Source: Anaeromicropila herbilytica
Lineage (GTDB): Bacteria; Bacillota; Clostridia; Lachnospirales; Lachnospiraceae
Direction: 5' to 3'
Length of the DNA: 64,000 nt
NCBI RefSeq assembly: GCF_016591975.1
Contig: NZ_AP024169.1
Coordinates: 2,147,001 to 2,211,000 of the forward strand
Part shown: piece after piece, positions 8,766 to 17,593 of the stretch
Position numbering within the stretch: position 1 is the stretch's first letter
Layout of the letters: every line of letters starts with the position of its first letter
Translations under genes and position numbers: made by a program
Notes under the pieces: generated by a model
What the model was told of the DNA's origin: nothing
Database searches by the model: none
The model's input: the letters and a program-made list of their open reading frames with translations, nothing else

Positions 8766-9383
8766 ATGATATCGTATATTAAAGGTGAATTAGCAGAGAT
8801 TAGTGACGAATTAATTGTTGTGGAATCAAACAGTATGGGATACGAGATTCGTGTTCCTATGTCTGTTGTGAATCAGCTCCCAAGCGTTGGGGATGATGTA
8901 AAAATCTATACATATCTATATGTGAGAGAAGATGCTCTTAATCTATATGGATTTTTAACAAGAGATGATTTGAATGTGTTTAAATTACTTATAACTGTAA
9001 ATGGAATAGGACCAAAAGGTGCACTTGGTATCTTATCGACGATTTCACCTGATGACTTAAGATTTGCAGTATTATCCGATGATGTGAAGGCAATCTCAAA
9101 GGCACCAGGAATTGGGACAAAGACTGCTGGTAAATTGATATTAGAGTTGAAGGATAAATTGAAATTAGAAGATGCATTTGAGAAAAAATTAGAGAATAGT
9201 CTAGGCGCTTCTGTTGGTGAGAATACTACTACAGATTCGAAAAATGAAGCAATTCAAGCATTAGTAGCGTTAGGATATTCGAACACTGAGGCTTTAAAGG
9301 CAGTAAGGCAGGTTACGATAACAAGTGACATGAGTGTAGAGGATATCTTAAAGCAGAGCTTAAAGAAAATATCATTATTTTAG
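8766..9383 (+). CDS. ruvA: Holliday junction branch migration protein RuvA
   Basis: 205 residues with the RuvA start MISYIKGELAEI (OB-fold), the two helix-hairpin-helix segments (LLITVNGIGPKGALGILS and ISKAPGIGTKTAGKLILELKDKL), and a C-terminal UBA-like domain ending VEDILKQSLKKI that contacts RuvB. RuvA tetramers bind four-way DNA junctions. ruvB follows 61 nt downstream, the standard operon. RuvC is absent, as is usual in Firmicutes, where RecU is thought to replace it. Confidence 0.97.
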   Translation: MISYIKGELAEISDELIVVESNSMGYEIRVPMSVVNQLPSVGDDVKIYTYLYVREDALNLYGFLTRDDLNVFKLLITVNGIGPKGALGILSTISPDDLRFAVLSDDVKAISKAPGIGTKTAGKLILELKDKLKLEDAFEKKLENSLGASVGENTTTDSKNEAIQALVALGYSNTEALKAVRQVTITSDMSVEDILKQSLKKISLF

Positions 9384-9444
9384 AAGAAAGTAAGAGTTAA
9401 AGTCATACCGAATAAAATGAATGATATGAAAGGCAAGATGATAG

Positions 9445-10452
9445 ATGGGGAAACGTATAATAACCACTGAATTAATGGAAGAAGATTATAAGATTGAAAA
9501 TAGTCTTAGACCAAAATTATTAAAAGATTATATTGGACAGAAAAAAGCAAAGGATAACCTTAAGGTCTATATTGAGGCTGCAAAGGCTAGAAAAGAATCC
9601 TTAGATCATGTATTATTCTATGGACCACCAGGACTTGGTAAGACTACATTAGCAGGTATCATTGCAAATGAAATGGATGTGAATATTAAGATTACTTCTG
9701 GACCAGCAATTGAAAAGCCAGGAGAGATGGCAGCTATTCTTAATAATCTTCAAGAGGGTGATTTACTTTTTGTGGATGAGATTCATCGATTGAATCGACA
9801 AGTTGAAGAAGTATTATATCCTGCTATGGAAGATTATGCGATTGATATTGTAATTGGAAAAGGGGCATCTGCTAGGTCTATTCGATTGGATTTGCCAAAA
9901 TTTACTCTAGTTGGGGCTACAACAAGGGCTGGAATGTTAACAGCTCCATTAAGGGACCGTTTTGGAGTGGTTTCACGACTCGAGTTCTATACGGTTGAAG
10001 AATTGACAGATATTATTACAAGGTCAGCAAAAGTATTCAATGTTGAGATTGATAGTAAAGGCGCAAAGGAACTTGCTAGAAGATCTAGAGGAACACCTAG
10101 ACTTGCCAATCGTTTATTAAAGCGTGTACGTGATTTTGCAGAGGTAAAATACGATGGTAATATTACAGAAGAAGTTGCTAACTTTGCATTAGATTTACTA
10201 GAAGTTGATAAATTAGGACTTGATAATATTGATCGAGAGATTCTACTTACTATGATTAATAAATTCGCAGGAGGACCAGTTGGATTAGATACCATAGCAG
10301 CTGCAATTGGAGAAGACTCTGGTACCATCGAAGACGTATATGAGCCTTATTTAATACAGAATGGCCTTATTAATCGAACTCCAAGGGGTAGGGTGGCAAC
10401 GGATATCGCATATAAACATTTTGGACTAAATCGTGTAGAATCTGACTTATAG
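9445..10452 (+). CDS. ruvB: Holliday junction DNA helicase RuvB
   Basis: 335 residues: an AAA+ ATPase with Walker A GPPGLGKTT, Walker B LFVDEIHRL, sensor GATTRAGMLTAPLRDRFG, and the C-terminal winged helix GGPVGLDTIAAAIGEDSGTIEDVYEPYLIQ. It is the hexameric motor that drives branch migration with RuvA. Length and motifs are canonical. It starts with ATG after GGCAAGATGATAG, a modest RBS. Confidence 0.98.
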   Translation: MGKRIITTELMEEDYKIENSLRPKLLKDYIGQKKAKDNLKVYIEAAKARKESLDHVLFYGPPGLGKTTLAGIIANEMDVNIKITSGPAIEKPGEMAAILNNLQEGDLLFVDEIHRLNRQVEEVLYPAMEDYAIDIVIGKGASARSIRLDLPKFTLVGATTRAGMLTAPLRDRFGVVSRLEFYTVEELTDIITRSAKVFNVEIDSKGAKELARRSRGTPRLANRLLKRVRDFAEVKYDGNITEEVANFALDLLEVDKLGLDNIDREILLTMINKFAGGPVGLDTIAAAIGEDSGTIEDVYEPYLIQNGLINRTPRGRVATDIAYKHFGLNRVESDL

Positions 10453-10486
10453 TGAGTACATTGTCGAAAATTCTTTTTAAAATCTA

Positions 10487-10569
10487 TTGTTTTTCTTGCC
10501 TTTTTGTTTATAATATTAATTAAAGATTAGAGTCTGAATTGACATAGGCTTTAGTTGAATGGATATAAT
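10487..10569 (+). promoter_or_regulatory. Two candidate promoters before zapA
   Basis: TTGTTT, 16 nt, TATAAT (10487-10514), and TTGACA (10539-10544) with TATAAT (10564-10569) at a long 19-nt spacing. Either would leave a leader of more than 100 nt before zapA. Confidence 0.4.
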
Positions 10570-10676
10570 AAAGAATTAGAGAATAGTTGATATAATTAGA
10601 AATAGAACTGTAAGTCTGTTGTGTCTTGCAGTGAATCCTTTTTAAGAATCCTACAAAAGTCACAAGGGGCGAGAAG

Positions 10677-11096
10677 ATGAATACAATGAATAATGTTGAG
10701 GTTATCATTAATAACAAAAGATATACCTTATCTGGTTATGAAAGCGGCGAATATTTACAGAGAGTAGCATCTTACATAAATGGTAAACATCAAGAATTCA
10801 GACAAAAAGATTCTTATAATCGATTAGATGTCGAACTTAAGAATATTTTACTAGAGATTAATATCGCAGATGATTATTTTAAAGCGAAGAAAGAAATCAA
10901 GGATTTAGAAGAAGATAGTGATATGAAGAGTAATGAGATCTTCAATATTAAGCATGAAATGATTGCAGCCGAGACCAAATTAAGTGCTGCTTTAAAAGAG
11001 CTTGAGGCTTTAAAAACGGAATATAACGACGCACAAAAGAAGATTGTTAAATTAGAAACAGAGCTTGAAGATTATAACAAACATCAACAAGAATAA
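10677..11096 (+). CDS. zapA: Cell division protein ZapA
   Basis: 139 residues. The N-terminal beta-strand region NNVEVIINNKRYTLSGYESGEYLQRVASYINGK matches the ZapA domain that binds FtsZ. The C-terminal 70 residues form a long charged coiled coil, typical of the longer ZapA of Clostridia. It promotes bundling of FtsZ at the division site. AAGGGG lies about 8 nt before ATG 10677; an in-frame ATG at 10686 is an alternative. A stem-loop follows. Confidence 0.85.
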   Translation: MNTMNNVEVIINNKRYTLSGYESGEYLQRVASYINGKHQEFRQKDSYNRLDVELKNILLEINIADDYFKAKKEIKDLEEDSDMKSNEIFNIKHEMIAAETKLSAALKELEALKTEYNDAQKKIVKLETELEDYNKHQQE

Positions 11097-11100
11097 TGTA

Positions 11101-11130
11101 AATGGCTGTCATATTAGTTTGACAGCCATT
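11101..11130 (+). terminator. Stem-loop after zapA
   Basis: Perfect 11-bp stem AATGGCTGTCA / TGACAGCCATT with no strong T-run immediately after; a weak terminator or processing hairpin. Confidence 0.6.
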
Positions 11131-11181
11131 CATAAATTTTAGCATATTTATGTTTACAGATAGATAGGAGTTTTATTTTAA

Positions 11182-13710
11182 ATGATTAAAAAGATAGAAA
11201 TACTTGCTCCAGCAGGATCTTCTGAAAGTTTGAAAGCTGCTGTGAATGCTGGTTGCGATGCGGTGTATATTGGTGGTAATAAATTTGGTGCAAGAGCTTA
11301 TGCCAATAATCTAAGTGAAGAAGAATTACTTGAAGCGATTGATTATGTTCATATTCATGGAAAATCCCTTTATTTAACAGTGAATACCGTATTAAAAAAT
11401 CCAGAATTAGAAAATGAATTATATGAGTATATTAAAAAATATTATGAACAAGGATTAGATGCAGTAATTGTACAAGATCTAGGTGTACTGCATTTTATTC
11501 ATAAGAATTTCCCAGACTTACCAATCCACGCCAGTACGCAGATGACTCTAACTACGGCAGAAGGTGTGAAAGCTTTTGAAGGCATGGGAGTTACTAGGCT
11601 TGTAACATCAAGAGAGCTATCAAGTGATGAGATTCAAGAGATAAGAGAACATACGAATCTTGAAATTGAATCCTTTGTGCATGGAGCGTTATGTTATTGC
11701 TATTCGGGTCAGTGTTATATGAGTAGTATGCTTGGGGGACGTAGTGGCAACCGAGGAAGATGTGCTCAGACTTGTCGTATGCCTTATCGAGTGTTTGAAA
11801 AAGGAAAGTCAGTAAGAGGTGAAGAAGATAAATATATATTAAGTCCAAAAGATATCATGACTTTATCATTAATACCAGATCTTATAGGAGCAGGGATTGA
11901 TTCCTTTAAAATAGAAGGACGAATGAAAAGACCTGAGTATACTGCATTGGTGACTAGTATCTATCGTAAATATGTCGACCTTTATTTAGATATGGGAAGA
12001 GATAAATATCTCGATTATACAAAGAAACACCAAAAAGAGCTAGATGAAGATATCAAGAAGCTAATGGATCTATACAATAGAGGAGGATTCTCCTCTGGCT
12101 ATTATAAGACCCATAATGGTAAGAATATGATGTCGATGCAAAGACCGAACCACAGTGGTGTTCTGGTTGGTGAAATAAGCCAAGTTAAAGGTAATCGTGC
12201 GGAGATTATTCTGAAAGAAGAAGTAAATAGTCAGGATCTTTTGGATATCCGTATGAATGAAGAAAGTATCTATGAGTTCACATTAAAAAATGGAGCCATG
12301 AAAGGAGATAAGATTGAAACTAATTTTAAATCCACTGCTCCAGTCAAAAAAGGCTATGCTGTATATCGAACGAAGAATGATAGACTACTTAATGAATTAA
12401 AAGAAAAATACCTTGATCATGATGTTAAACAAGGAATATGTGGTAAGTTTATAGCGAAAATTGGTGAGAAGATGGAATTAAGTCTTACTCATCAAGATAT
12501 CGAGATTAAAGTAAAGAGTGATATCGTTGAAGAGGCTAAGAATCAACCAACTAAAAGAGAAAAGATAGAAAATCAATTGAATAAAATGAATACCACTTCA
12601 TTTTATTTTGCTCACTTAGATATAATTTTGGACGAGAATATATTCATACCTGCTGTGAAAATAAATGAGTTAAGAAGAGAGGCAGTTTCTGCGTTAACGA
12701 ATCAGATATTATCAAAGTATCGTAGAGTGTTAAGCAAGAAGAATAATGAAACTGAAAGTAATGATGGTGATTCAATTGCTTCATCCCATACACTAACTCA
12801 GAGTGGGCAAGAAAAGTGTAGTAATAATAAATCGAAAATAGTAGTTCATCTAAATAATAGAATTCAATTAGAGGAAGTATTACAAAGACGTGAAGTTGAT
12901 GTTATATACTACGGGACGAATGATACTCTTTTAAAGGACATTCTACCGATTGCAAGAAAAGTAAATGAAGTAGGAAAGCAGTTTTATCTCGTATTGCCAC
13001 ATATTTTTAGAAAAGAAACTTACGAGAGATATCTTTCAAACATTGAGATTTTAAGAGATCCATTAATTCAAGGTTATGTTATAAAGAATCTAGAAGAATA
13101 TACCTTTGTGACAGAGGTAGTAGAACATCAAAGATTCCAAAAAGAGATTATCCTTGATTACAATATTCATACGATGAATAATAGTGCAAAAGAATTCTGG
13201 ATAGAGAAAGCAGTAAATCATTTTACAAGCTCAATCGAATTGAATTATAAAGAATTAAAAGAGCTTGGATGTGAAGATTCTGATCTGATTGTATATGGAC
13301 ATTTACCGTTAATGGTGTCTGCTCAATGTGTTCTTAAGAATACAAAAGGATGCATTAAAGTGAAAAATAAGATACAATCTATAGATGATATAGAAAAGAC
13401 GGATGAGTTAATTGCCTTAAGTAATGAGGTGGAACTTGTTGATCGTAAAAATAAATCGTTTTTTGCTATGAATGTATGTAATTATTGTTATAATCTTATA
13501 TATAACGGTCAGCCAATCTCCTTGTTATCTAATAAAAGTGAGATCGACCGTTTAACTCCATATAGTATTCGTCTTGATTTTACATTTGAAACTAGAAAAC
13601 AAGTGAAAGATACTTTGGATGAATTTATTCGTGTATTTGCGTACAACCATCCAATGGAGGATGATGTAAAAGATTACACGAGAGGACATTTTAAAAGAGG
13701 AATAGAGTAG
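11182..13710 (+). CDS. U32 peptidase family protein with DUF3656 region (RlhA/TrhP-like)
   Basis: 842 residues. The N-terminal 300 residues are the U32 fold: EILAPAGSSESLKAAV at the start, IHASTQMT, FVHGALCYCYSGQCYMSS, and GNRGRCAQTCRMPY, with cysteines that in relatives bind an Fe-S cluster. A long C-terminal part ends near VCNYCYNLIYNGQP, which supplies more cysteines. This layout matches the DUF3656-containing branch. E. coli relatives RlhA and TrhP hydroxylate 23S rRNA or tRNA wobble uridine; older annotations call the family collagenase-like. I favour an RNA-hydroxylation role, but the exact substrate cannot be fixed here. The next gene starts 9 nt after the stop. Confidence 0.85.
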   Translation: MIKKIEILAPAGSSESLKAAVNAGCDAVYIGGNKFGARAYANNLSEEELLEAIDYVHIHGKSLYLTVNTVLKNPELENELYEYIKKYYEQGLDAVIVQDLGVLHFIHKNFPDLPIHASTQMTLTTAEGVKAFEGMGVTRLVTSRELSSDEIQEIREHTNLEIESFVHGALCYCYSGQCYMSSMLGGRSGNRGRCAQTCRMPYRVFEKGKSVRGEEDKYILSPKDIMTLSLIPDLIGAGIDSFKIEGRMKRPEYTALVTSIYRKYVDLYLDMGRDKYLDYTKKHQKELDEDIKKLMDLYNRGGFSSGYYKTHNGKNMMSMQRPNHSGVLVGEISQVKGNRAEIILKEEVNSQDLLDIRMNEESIYEFTLKNGAMKGDKIETNFKSTAPVKKGYAVYRTKNDRLLNELKEKYLDHDVKQGICGKFIAKIGEKMELSLTHQDIEIKVKSDIVEEAKNQPTKREKIENQLNKMNTTSFYFAHLDIILDENIFIPAVKINELRREAVSALTNQILSKYRRVLSKKNNETESNDGDSIASSHTLTQSGQEKCSNNKSKIVVHLNNRIQLEEVLQRREVDVIYYGTNDTLLKDILPIARKVNEVGKQFYLVLPHIFRKETYERYLSNIEILRDPLIQGYVIKNLEEYTFVTEVVEHQRFQKEIILDYNIHTMNNSAKEFWIEKAVNHFTSSIELNYKELKELGCEDSDLIVYGHLPLMVSAQCVLKNTKGCIKVKNKIQSIDDIEKTDELIALSNEVELVDRKNKSFFAMNVCNYCYNLIYNGQPISLLSNKSEIDRLTPYSIRLDFTFETRKQVKDTLDEFIRVFAYNHPMEDDVKDYTRGHFKRGIE

Positions 13711-13718
13711 GTGATTAA

Positions 13719-15041
13719 TTGGAAAATTTAATCGTTGAATTATCAAAATATATTATTATAATATTAGTAACAATATACACTCTATATTGTTTTACTGCAT
13801 TTCGCGGGAATGATAAGAAGAGAAAGAATCGAGTATTTCGAGCTCAATCATTAATCATGTATTTTATACATTTTATCTGTTACATGCTTATTTTTATGGA
13901 TTCGAATAATATAAAAGTACTCATTTTGTATTTAGTAGAGGTTGTGTTCTTTATTGGTGCACATTTATTATATCGCGTCATTTATCGGAATTTATCAAGA
14001 TTAGTCTTTAACAACATGCTTATGTTATTGATGTTTAGCTTTGTCATGTTGACGAGATTATCCTTTGATCAAGCAGTAAAACAATTTACTTATGCAGCAG
14101 TTTCGATGGGTATTTGTTTATTCATACCAATGATAATCGATCGTTTTCGATTCCTTGACAAATTTGGTTGGATATACGGAGGAACTGGGCTATTATTATT
14201 AGTGATTGTTAAAAAGTTTGGTACCATGAATTACGGTGCCACGAACTGGATTAAGATTGGAAGTATCGCAATACAGCCATCTGAGTTTGTAAAGATCCTT
14301 TTTGTTTTCGCTATCGCTGCATTGCTGTCAAAGAGTATAGAATTTAAAGATATAATTAAAGTAACTATACTTGCAGCTGCGCATGTACTAGTATTGGTAC
14401 TGGAAAGAGATTTAGGAGGAGCACTCATCTTCTTTGTTACTTATCTGGTTATGCTCTTTGTTGCAACTGCAAATCCGTTTTATTTTATTGGTGGGCTACT
14501 TAGTGGTTCTTTTGCATCTGTTGTAGCATATCGATTGTTTAATCATGTAAGAGTTCGTGTAATGGCATGGAAGAACCCTTGGAAATTAATTGATAATCAA
14601 GGATATCAGGTAACCCAATCCTTATTTGCTATTGGAACTGGCGGATGGTTTGGAATGGGACTTGGAAGAGGACTTCCTGGTGATATTCCAGTTGTTGAAA
14701 GTGACTTTATTTTCTCAGCTATTTCAGAAGAATTAGGAGGAATAACAGCACTTTGCATTATACTAATATGTATTAGTTGCTATATTATGTTCGTTAATAT
14801 TGCTATGAAGATTAAAAAAAGGTTCTATAAGTACGTAGCATTAGGGCTTGGTACCATCTATGTATTTCAAGTGTTTTTAACAATTGGTGGTGTAACAAAG
14901 TTTATCCCATCAACAGGAGTTACCTTACCTTTAATAAGTGCTGGTGGTAGTTCTATTTTAAGTACAATAATCATTTTTGGAATCATACAAGGACTATACG
15001 TTCATAATCAAAATGAAGATGTAAAAAATGTGAGAGATTAG
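13719..15041 (+). CDS. SEDS-family peptidoglycan glycosyltransferase (FtsW/RodA/SpoVE type)
   Basis: 440 residues with about ten transmembrane helices. Diagnostic motifs are YGATNWIKIGSIAIQPSEFVK, VLVLERDLGGALIFF (with the Asp thought catalytic in RodA), YQVTQSLFAIGTGGWFGMGLG and FIPSTGVTLPLISAGGSS. SEDS proteins polymerise lipid II together with a class B PBP, and one is encoded directly downstream. Start is TTG 13719 with AGGTG upstream, 9 nt after the previous stop. Whether it works in elongation, division or sporulation cannot be decided; the adjacent PBP makes a dedicated pair likely. Confidence 0.92.
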   Translation: MENLIVELSKYIIIILVTIYTLYCFTAFRGNDKKRKNRVFRAQSLIMYFIHFICYMLIFMDSNNIKVLILYLVEVVFFIGAHLLYRVIYRNLSRLVFNNMLMLLMFSFVMLTRLSFDQAVKQFTYAAVSMGICLFIPMIIDRFRFLDKFGWIYGGTGLLLLVIVKKFGTMNYGATNWIKIGSIAIQPSEFVKILFVFAIAALLSKSIEFKDIIKVTILAAAHVLVLVLERDLGGALIFFVTYLVMLFVATANPFYFIGGLLSGSFASVVAYRLFNHVRVRVMAWKNPWKLIDNQGYQVTQSLFAIGTGGWFGMGLGRGLPGDIPVVESDFIFSAISEELGGITALCIILICISCYIMFVNIAMKIKKRFYKYVALGLGTIYVFQVFLTIGGVTKFIPSTGVTLPLISAGGSSILSTIIIFGIIQGLYVHNQNEDVKNVRD

Positions 15042-15045
15042 TGTG

Positions 15046-15073
15046 TCGTCAAAGACGACAGATGGGAGCTAGT
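15046..15073 (+). repeat. Hairpin-plus-RBS repeat, copy 1
   Basis: A 5-bp hairpin TCGTC-AAA-GACGA followed by CAGATGGGAGCTAGT. The same element occurs at 40070-40097 with the middle stem pair changed from T-A to C-G. Here a second GGGAGCTA follows directly before the PBP start, so the tail of the repeat resembles the working RBS. Confidence 0.6.
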
Positions 15074-15090
15074 GTAAGCTGGGAGCTAAA

Positions 15091-16629
15091 ATGAAAGATT
15101 TAGATGAGAAGAAAATAAGGAAAAGAAAAAAAGAACAAAAACTTAATAGAGAAGAAAAATCTAATAGAGAAGATAAAAAGATGCGTAAAGCTGATAATCT
15201 TGAAGAAGGAAAAGAAAAGAAAAAGAGGAGTACCAATCGCGAGATTATTATGACTACTTATATATTTATAGGATTATTCGTAGGCTTGATTGCTTATTTT
15301 TCTTACTTTTTGATTGTAGAGAGTAGCGATGTCATTAATAATACCTATAATAAAAGACAGGATTTATTGGCAACAAGAGTAGTGAGAGGTAAAATTCTAA
15401 GCAATAATTATGAAGTGCTTGCAGAAACGAAAGAGAACGAAGATGGCTCTAGTAAAAGAATATATCCTTATAAAGACCTATTTGCACATATTGTAGGACG
15501 CAATTCAAATGGAAAGACTGGGATTGAATCTTTAGAGAATTTTAAATTATTAACATCGAACATAAATCCTATTAGTAAAGTAATGAATGAATTAGCGGGA
15601 GAAAAAAGTATCGGAGACAATATTGTAACTACATTAGATCTGAATTTACAAAAGGTAGCTTATAATGCCTTGGGTAATCACAAGGGTGCAGTAGTTGTAA
15701 TGGATCCAAGTACTGGTAAGATCTTAGCTATGGTTTCAAAACCGGATTATGATCCGAATACCATTTCTGTTAATTGGAATACCTTGGTGGAAGATTCGGA
15801 AAATGATTCGGCACTAATTAATCGTGCAACGCAGGGGTTATACCCACCTGGCTCAATTTTTAAGATAATTACAACATTGGAATACCTTAGAGAGAATCCG
15901 AAAAATTATTTAAAATACAGATACAATTGTGTGGGAAAGGATAACTTTAATGGTATGGAGATTAATTGTTACAATAGTGAAAGACATGGGGAAGAGGATT
16001 TGCTTTCATCTTTTGCCAATTCATGTAATACTTCTTACGCTACTATTGGTAATAAGCTGAATTTGAGCAAGTATCGTAGGCTATGTGAACAATTTTTATT
16101 TAATTCTTCCTTACCTACCAAGTTAGAATATCGAAAAAGTAGCTTTGTCTTAGATGAAGATTCATCCGTTCAAGAAGTAGCACAAACTGCAATAGGTCAA
16201 GGAAAGACACAAATTAGTCCATTCCATGCAGCATTAATAGTATCAGCTATTGCAAATAGTGGAACATTAATGCAGCCTTATGTAGTTGACCATATTGAGA
16301 ACTATAATGGTGATATGGTGAAAAAATATTTACCATCTACTTACGACTCGCTTATATCTGCCAATGAAGCAAAGGTTATTACAAGATTTATGAAGGAAGT
16401 AGTAAATAGTGGTACAGCAGAAGCATTGAAAAATAATAAATACAGTGTTGCAGGTAAAACAGGCTCTGCAGATCATAACTCAAACTTACCAGCACATGCA
16501 TGGTTTGTTGGATTTGCTTCAAAGGGCAAGAAAAAGGTAGCAGTTAGTGTAATTGTTGAAAGCGTCGGTACGGGTAGCACTTATGCTGTACCAATTGCTA
16601 AAAAGTTGTTTGATAATTATTTTGATTAA
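15091..16629 (+). CDS. Class B penicillin-binding protein (transpeptidase)
   Basis: 512 residues: a very basic cytoplasmic N-terminus (1-50), one membrane anchor (about 52-75), a short dimerisation region, and a transpeptidase domain with all three active-site motifs: SIFK (Ser255, Lys258), SCN (Ser311, Asn313) and KTG (456-458). It crosslinks stem peptides outside the membrane and is the expected partner of the SEDS enzyme encoded 49 nt upstream. The compact N-terminal region resembles PbpA/FtsI-like proteins rather than the large PBP2. The RBS is GGGAG about 6 nt before ATG. Confidence 0.92.
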   Translation: MKDLDEKKIRKRKKEQKLNREEKSNREDKKMRKADNLEEGKEKKKRSTNREIIMTTYIFIGLFVGLIAYFSYFLIVESSDVINNTYNKRQDLLATRVVRGKILSNNYEVLAETKENEDGSSKRIYPYKDLFAHIVGRNSNGKTGIESLENFKLLTSNINPISKVMNELAGEKSIGDNIVTTLDLNLQKVAYNALGNHKGAVVVMDPSTGKILAMVSKPDYDPNTISVNWNTLVEDSENDSALINRATQGLYPPGSIFKIITTLEYLRENPKNYLKYRYNCVGKDNFNGMEINCYNSERHGEEDLLSSFANSCNTSYATIGNKLNLSKYRRLCEQFLFNSSLPTKLEYRKSSFVLDEDSSVQEVAQTAIGQGKTQISPFHAALIVSAIANSGTLMQPYVVDHIENYNGDMVKKYLPSTYDSLISANEAKVITRFMKEVVNSGTAEALKNNKYSVAGKTGSADHNSNLPAHAWFVGFASKGKKKVAVSVIVESVGTGSTYAVPIAKKLFDNYFD

Positions 16630-16772
16630 AAAAGTTACATTTCACCCTCATGGCTGAATTGTAACTCAAATAATTCTTAACTTTCGACATTGGACTGACA
16701 TATTTACCATACTTTTCATAATTTATTCTTAATTAATAATAAAAGTTTTACAAGTTAGAAGTTAAATTTTTG

Positions 16773-16801
16773 TTGAAAATATATAAAAAAAGATGTATAC
16801 T
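16773..16801 (+). promoter_or_regulatory. Candidate promoter for the Nudix gene
   Basis: TTGAAA (16773-16778), 17-nt spacer, TATACT (16796-16801), 45 nt before the start. Confidence 0.65.
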
Positions 16802-16845
16802 AAGGAAAAGATAAGACGTCACACCAAAGTACAGGAGGAATTGCG

Positions 16846-17298
16846 ATGATAGAAGCAACGAGCTGTGGCGGTGTGGTTATATTCAGAGGAAAGATTTTAC
16901 TACTGTATAAGAATTATAAGAATAAATATGAAGGTTGGGTGTTACCGAAAGGTACAGTTGAAGAAGGCGAAGAGTACAAGGAAACTGCAATTCGTGAAGT
17001 AAAAGAAGAAACTGGTGTTGATACTTCGATAATCAAGTATATCGGTAAAAGTCAATATACATTTAACACACCCCAAGATACAGTAATAAAGGATGTTCAT
17101 TGGTACTTAATGATGTCTGATAGTTATTATAGTAAACCACAACGTGAAGAGTATTTTATGGATTCTGGGTATTATAAATTTCATGAAGCATATCATATGT
17201 TAAAATTTTCGAATGAAAAGCAGATTTTAGAACGTGCATACAATGAATATGTTGATTTGAAAAAGAGTAACCTCTGGGGAAATAGAAAGTATTTCTAA
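16846..17298 (+). CDS. Nudix hydrolase
   Basis: 150 residues. The Nudix box GTVEEGEEYKETAIREVKEETGV fits the GX5EX7REUXEEXGU consensus and binds the catalytic metal. The protein starts MIEATSCGGVVIFRGKILLLYK, giving the usual first beta strand. LPKG before the box and the DVHWYLMM strand resemble the Ap4A/NUDT2-like or diphosphoinositol polyphosphate branch, so the substrate could be a dinucleoside polyphosphate, but this is a guess. AGGAGG lies 7 nt upstream. It has its own promoter and terminator. Confidence 0.88.
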   Translation: MIEATSCGGVVIFRGKILLLYKNYKNKYEGWVLPKGTVEEGEEYKETAIREVKEETGVDTSIIKYIGKSQYTFNTPQDTVIKDVHWYLMMSDSYYSKPQREEYFMDSGYYKFHEAYHMLKFSNEKQILERAYNEYVDLKKSNLWGNRKYF

Positions 17299-17382
17299 GA
17301 GAAATCTATGATATATTATTAAGAATAAATTTTTCATAGAAATTTCTTGGAATCATTTTCTTTATAACAGAATATCACTGCT

Positions 17383-17428
17383 AAAAAAGTAGTAAGATTA
17401 CCATTGAATGTAATCTTACTACTTTTTT
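17383..17428. terminator. Strong bidirectional terminator
   Basis: Perfect 19-bp stem starting AAAAAAGTAGTAAGATTAC and its complement, 8-nt loop, ending in six T residues. Confidence 0.9.
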
Positions 17429-17593
17429 GTATTATATAAGGATGTTGTAAATAGTAATCAAGAAGACAATACACATTGCTTGTATAATAAAAGACATTTT
17501 TAAAAATAGAGCTAAGATTTATGATAAATATAGAATTAATGGAAGATACTATCTTAATTTTGAGTAAAAATAAAGAAGAAAGTGAGTAATCTG

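Noticed and set aside
9987..10328. 113-codon minus-strand ORF inside ruvB
   Set aside because: Shadow of the strongly conserved ruvB frame; composition is Ser/Leu-rich without motifs.
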